From assembly GCA_900772425.1 (NCBI GenBank), contig CAAHEK010000216.1, forward strand, positions 1 to 7,494: 7,494 nt of DNA. The letters are read 5' to 3'. The notes below the pieces were generated by a model that was not told the DNA's origin, did not search any database, and saw only the letters and a program-made list of their open reading frames with translations. The position numbers were made by a program, and so were the translations under genes. Numbering within the stretch: the first letter of the stretch is position 1; each line of letters opens with the position of its first letter. This stretch comes from an uncultured Lachnospira sp. (GTDB taxonomy: Bacteria; Bacillota; Clostridia; Lachnospirales; Lachnospiraceae). Positions 6,918 through 7,494 of the stretch are shown here, in pieces.

Positions 6918-7494
6918 TCTCGTCTACTCCTTTGCCAATATTTTCCCATAAAATGTCTGAATCAAATTTCTTTAATTTCCTGTATTCACCACCTAAATCC
7001 GTACTGAATCCACACACAGACTTATAAGGGCAGTATGTGCAGCTCACTATCTGTCCCTGATTAATAGGATTGCAGGATACATCTCCTGAAAGTATTCCCT
7101 TAGCGTTGTCAAGGGACTTTTTATCAACATATTCCAAAAGATTTCCAAACTGCTCTCCCGACATAACTTTACTCTTTCTTTCATCTATGCTTCCGTCAGT
7201 TTTTCTTGTAACAGGTATGGAAAGAGATTCTTTTTCGCTGTCATCCATCTTCCTTATAATCTCATCATTTGAATTAACAATGCCCTTCATTCTTAATTCA
7301 TACCTTACAGCTGTCTCTACATCCTTTTCCTCATTATCCGAAATATCTATAATCGGGTCGGAAATGTTGTAGTAAAGCAGTCCTGCCGGAATAATATTCT
7401 TGCCGGGATGTTTCTTTTTTTCAATATTCATTGCAGCCTTCATATATGTAATAAGCTGTATCTTTAGTCCGTAATATGCTTTAAGCAGATCAAA
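6898..7494 (-). CDS. addB: AddB: C-terminal part of helicase-nuclease subunit B (5' end beyond window)
   Basis: The last 198 codons and TGA stop are present; the frame is open to the right edge, so the true start lies outside. An internal ATG at 7443 is not the start, because the preceding 17 codons continue the family text (AYYGLKIQLITYM). Fragment residues Q13 and Y17 fit the QxxxY motif that closes the PD-(D/E)XK nuclease fold. GLLYYNISDP (38-47) is also AddB-like. C152, C155 and C161 form CxxCx5C, the C-terminal three ligands of the 4Fe-4S cluster known from Bacillus AddB; the fourth cysteine would be far upstream, out of view. By family knowledge AddB supplies the nuclease for one strand and, through its inactive helicase-like part, Chi recognition. 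The catalytic D and DYK residues are outside the window, so nuclease competence cannot be judged here. Confidence 0.95.
   Translation of the reverse strand, partial: FDLLKAYYGLKIQLITYMKAAMNIEKKKHPGKNIIPAGLLYYNISDPIIDISDNEEKDVETAVRYELRMKGIVNSNDEIIRKMDDSEKESLSIPVTRKTDGSIDERKSKVMSGEQFGNLLEYVDKKSLDNAKGILSGDVSCNPINQGQIVSCTYCPYKSVCGFSTDLGGEYRKLKKFDSDILWENIGKGVDENGKTMD

Noticed and set aside
7070..7372. Plus-strand open frame of 100 codons
   Set aside because: It is antisense to the addB C-terminus, which is supported by family motifs.

Overview
The window is about 7.5 kb of AT-rich DNA, and every supported gene lies on the minus strand. In transcription order, from high to low coordinates, they are: the 3' end of addB, addA, a small unrecognised gene, prfC, and the 5' part of a secreted glucosaminidase gene. 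The AddAB type of recombination nuclease, the low GC, the strong GGAGG-type ribosome binding sites and the SH3-like plus glucosaminidase secreted protein all point to a Clostridia genome. The best fit is Lachnospiraceae. That placement is inferred from protein style, not from a search.

Region by region: positions 7494-6898 hold the C-terminal end of AddB, which runs off the right edge and carries the CxxCx5C part of its iron-sulfur cluster. It overlaps the addA start by 20 bases. AddA (6917-3216) is complete, with all expected UvrD-type helicase motifs and a C-terminal PD-(D/E)XK nuclease domain. The two subunits form the helicase-nuclease that processes double-strand breaks for RecA-dependent repair. 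The 180-bp gap after addA holds four 14-bp tandem repeats and a good sigma-A-type promoter with an exact TATAAT. These lead into an 86-codon gene (3035-2775) of unknown function whose predicted secondary structure order suggests a ferredoxin-like fold.

Positions 2774-2603 form a structured intergenic region. It holds an inverted repeat over a candidate promoter, a convincing rho-independent terminator, and a second hairpin ahead of prfC. prfC (2602-1010) encodes peptide chain release factor 3, the GTPase that recycles RF1/RF2 from the ribosome; it most likely starts at GTG. Only 33 bases later a secreted cell-wall glucosaminidase begins (976 to beyond position 1) and runs off the left edge, so the two may be co-transcribed.

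Most of the window is ordinary core genome. The parts worth a second look are non-coding: the tandem repeats directly upstream of the small gene's promoter, and the promoter, terminator and hairpin cluster in front of prfC, which could be an attenuated leader. I saw no mobile element, CRISPR array, tRNA or rRNA, and no credible plus-strand gene.
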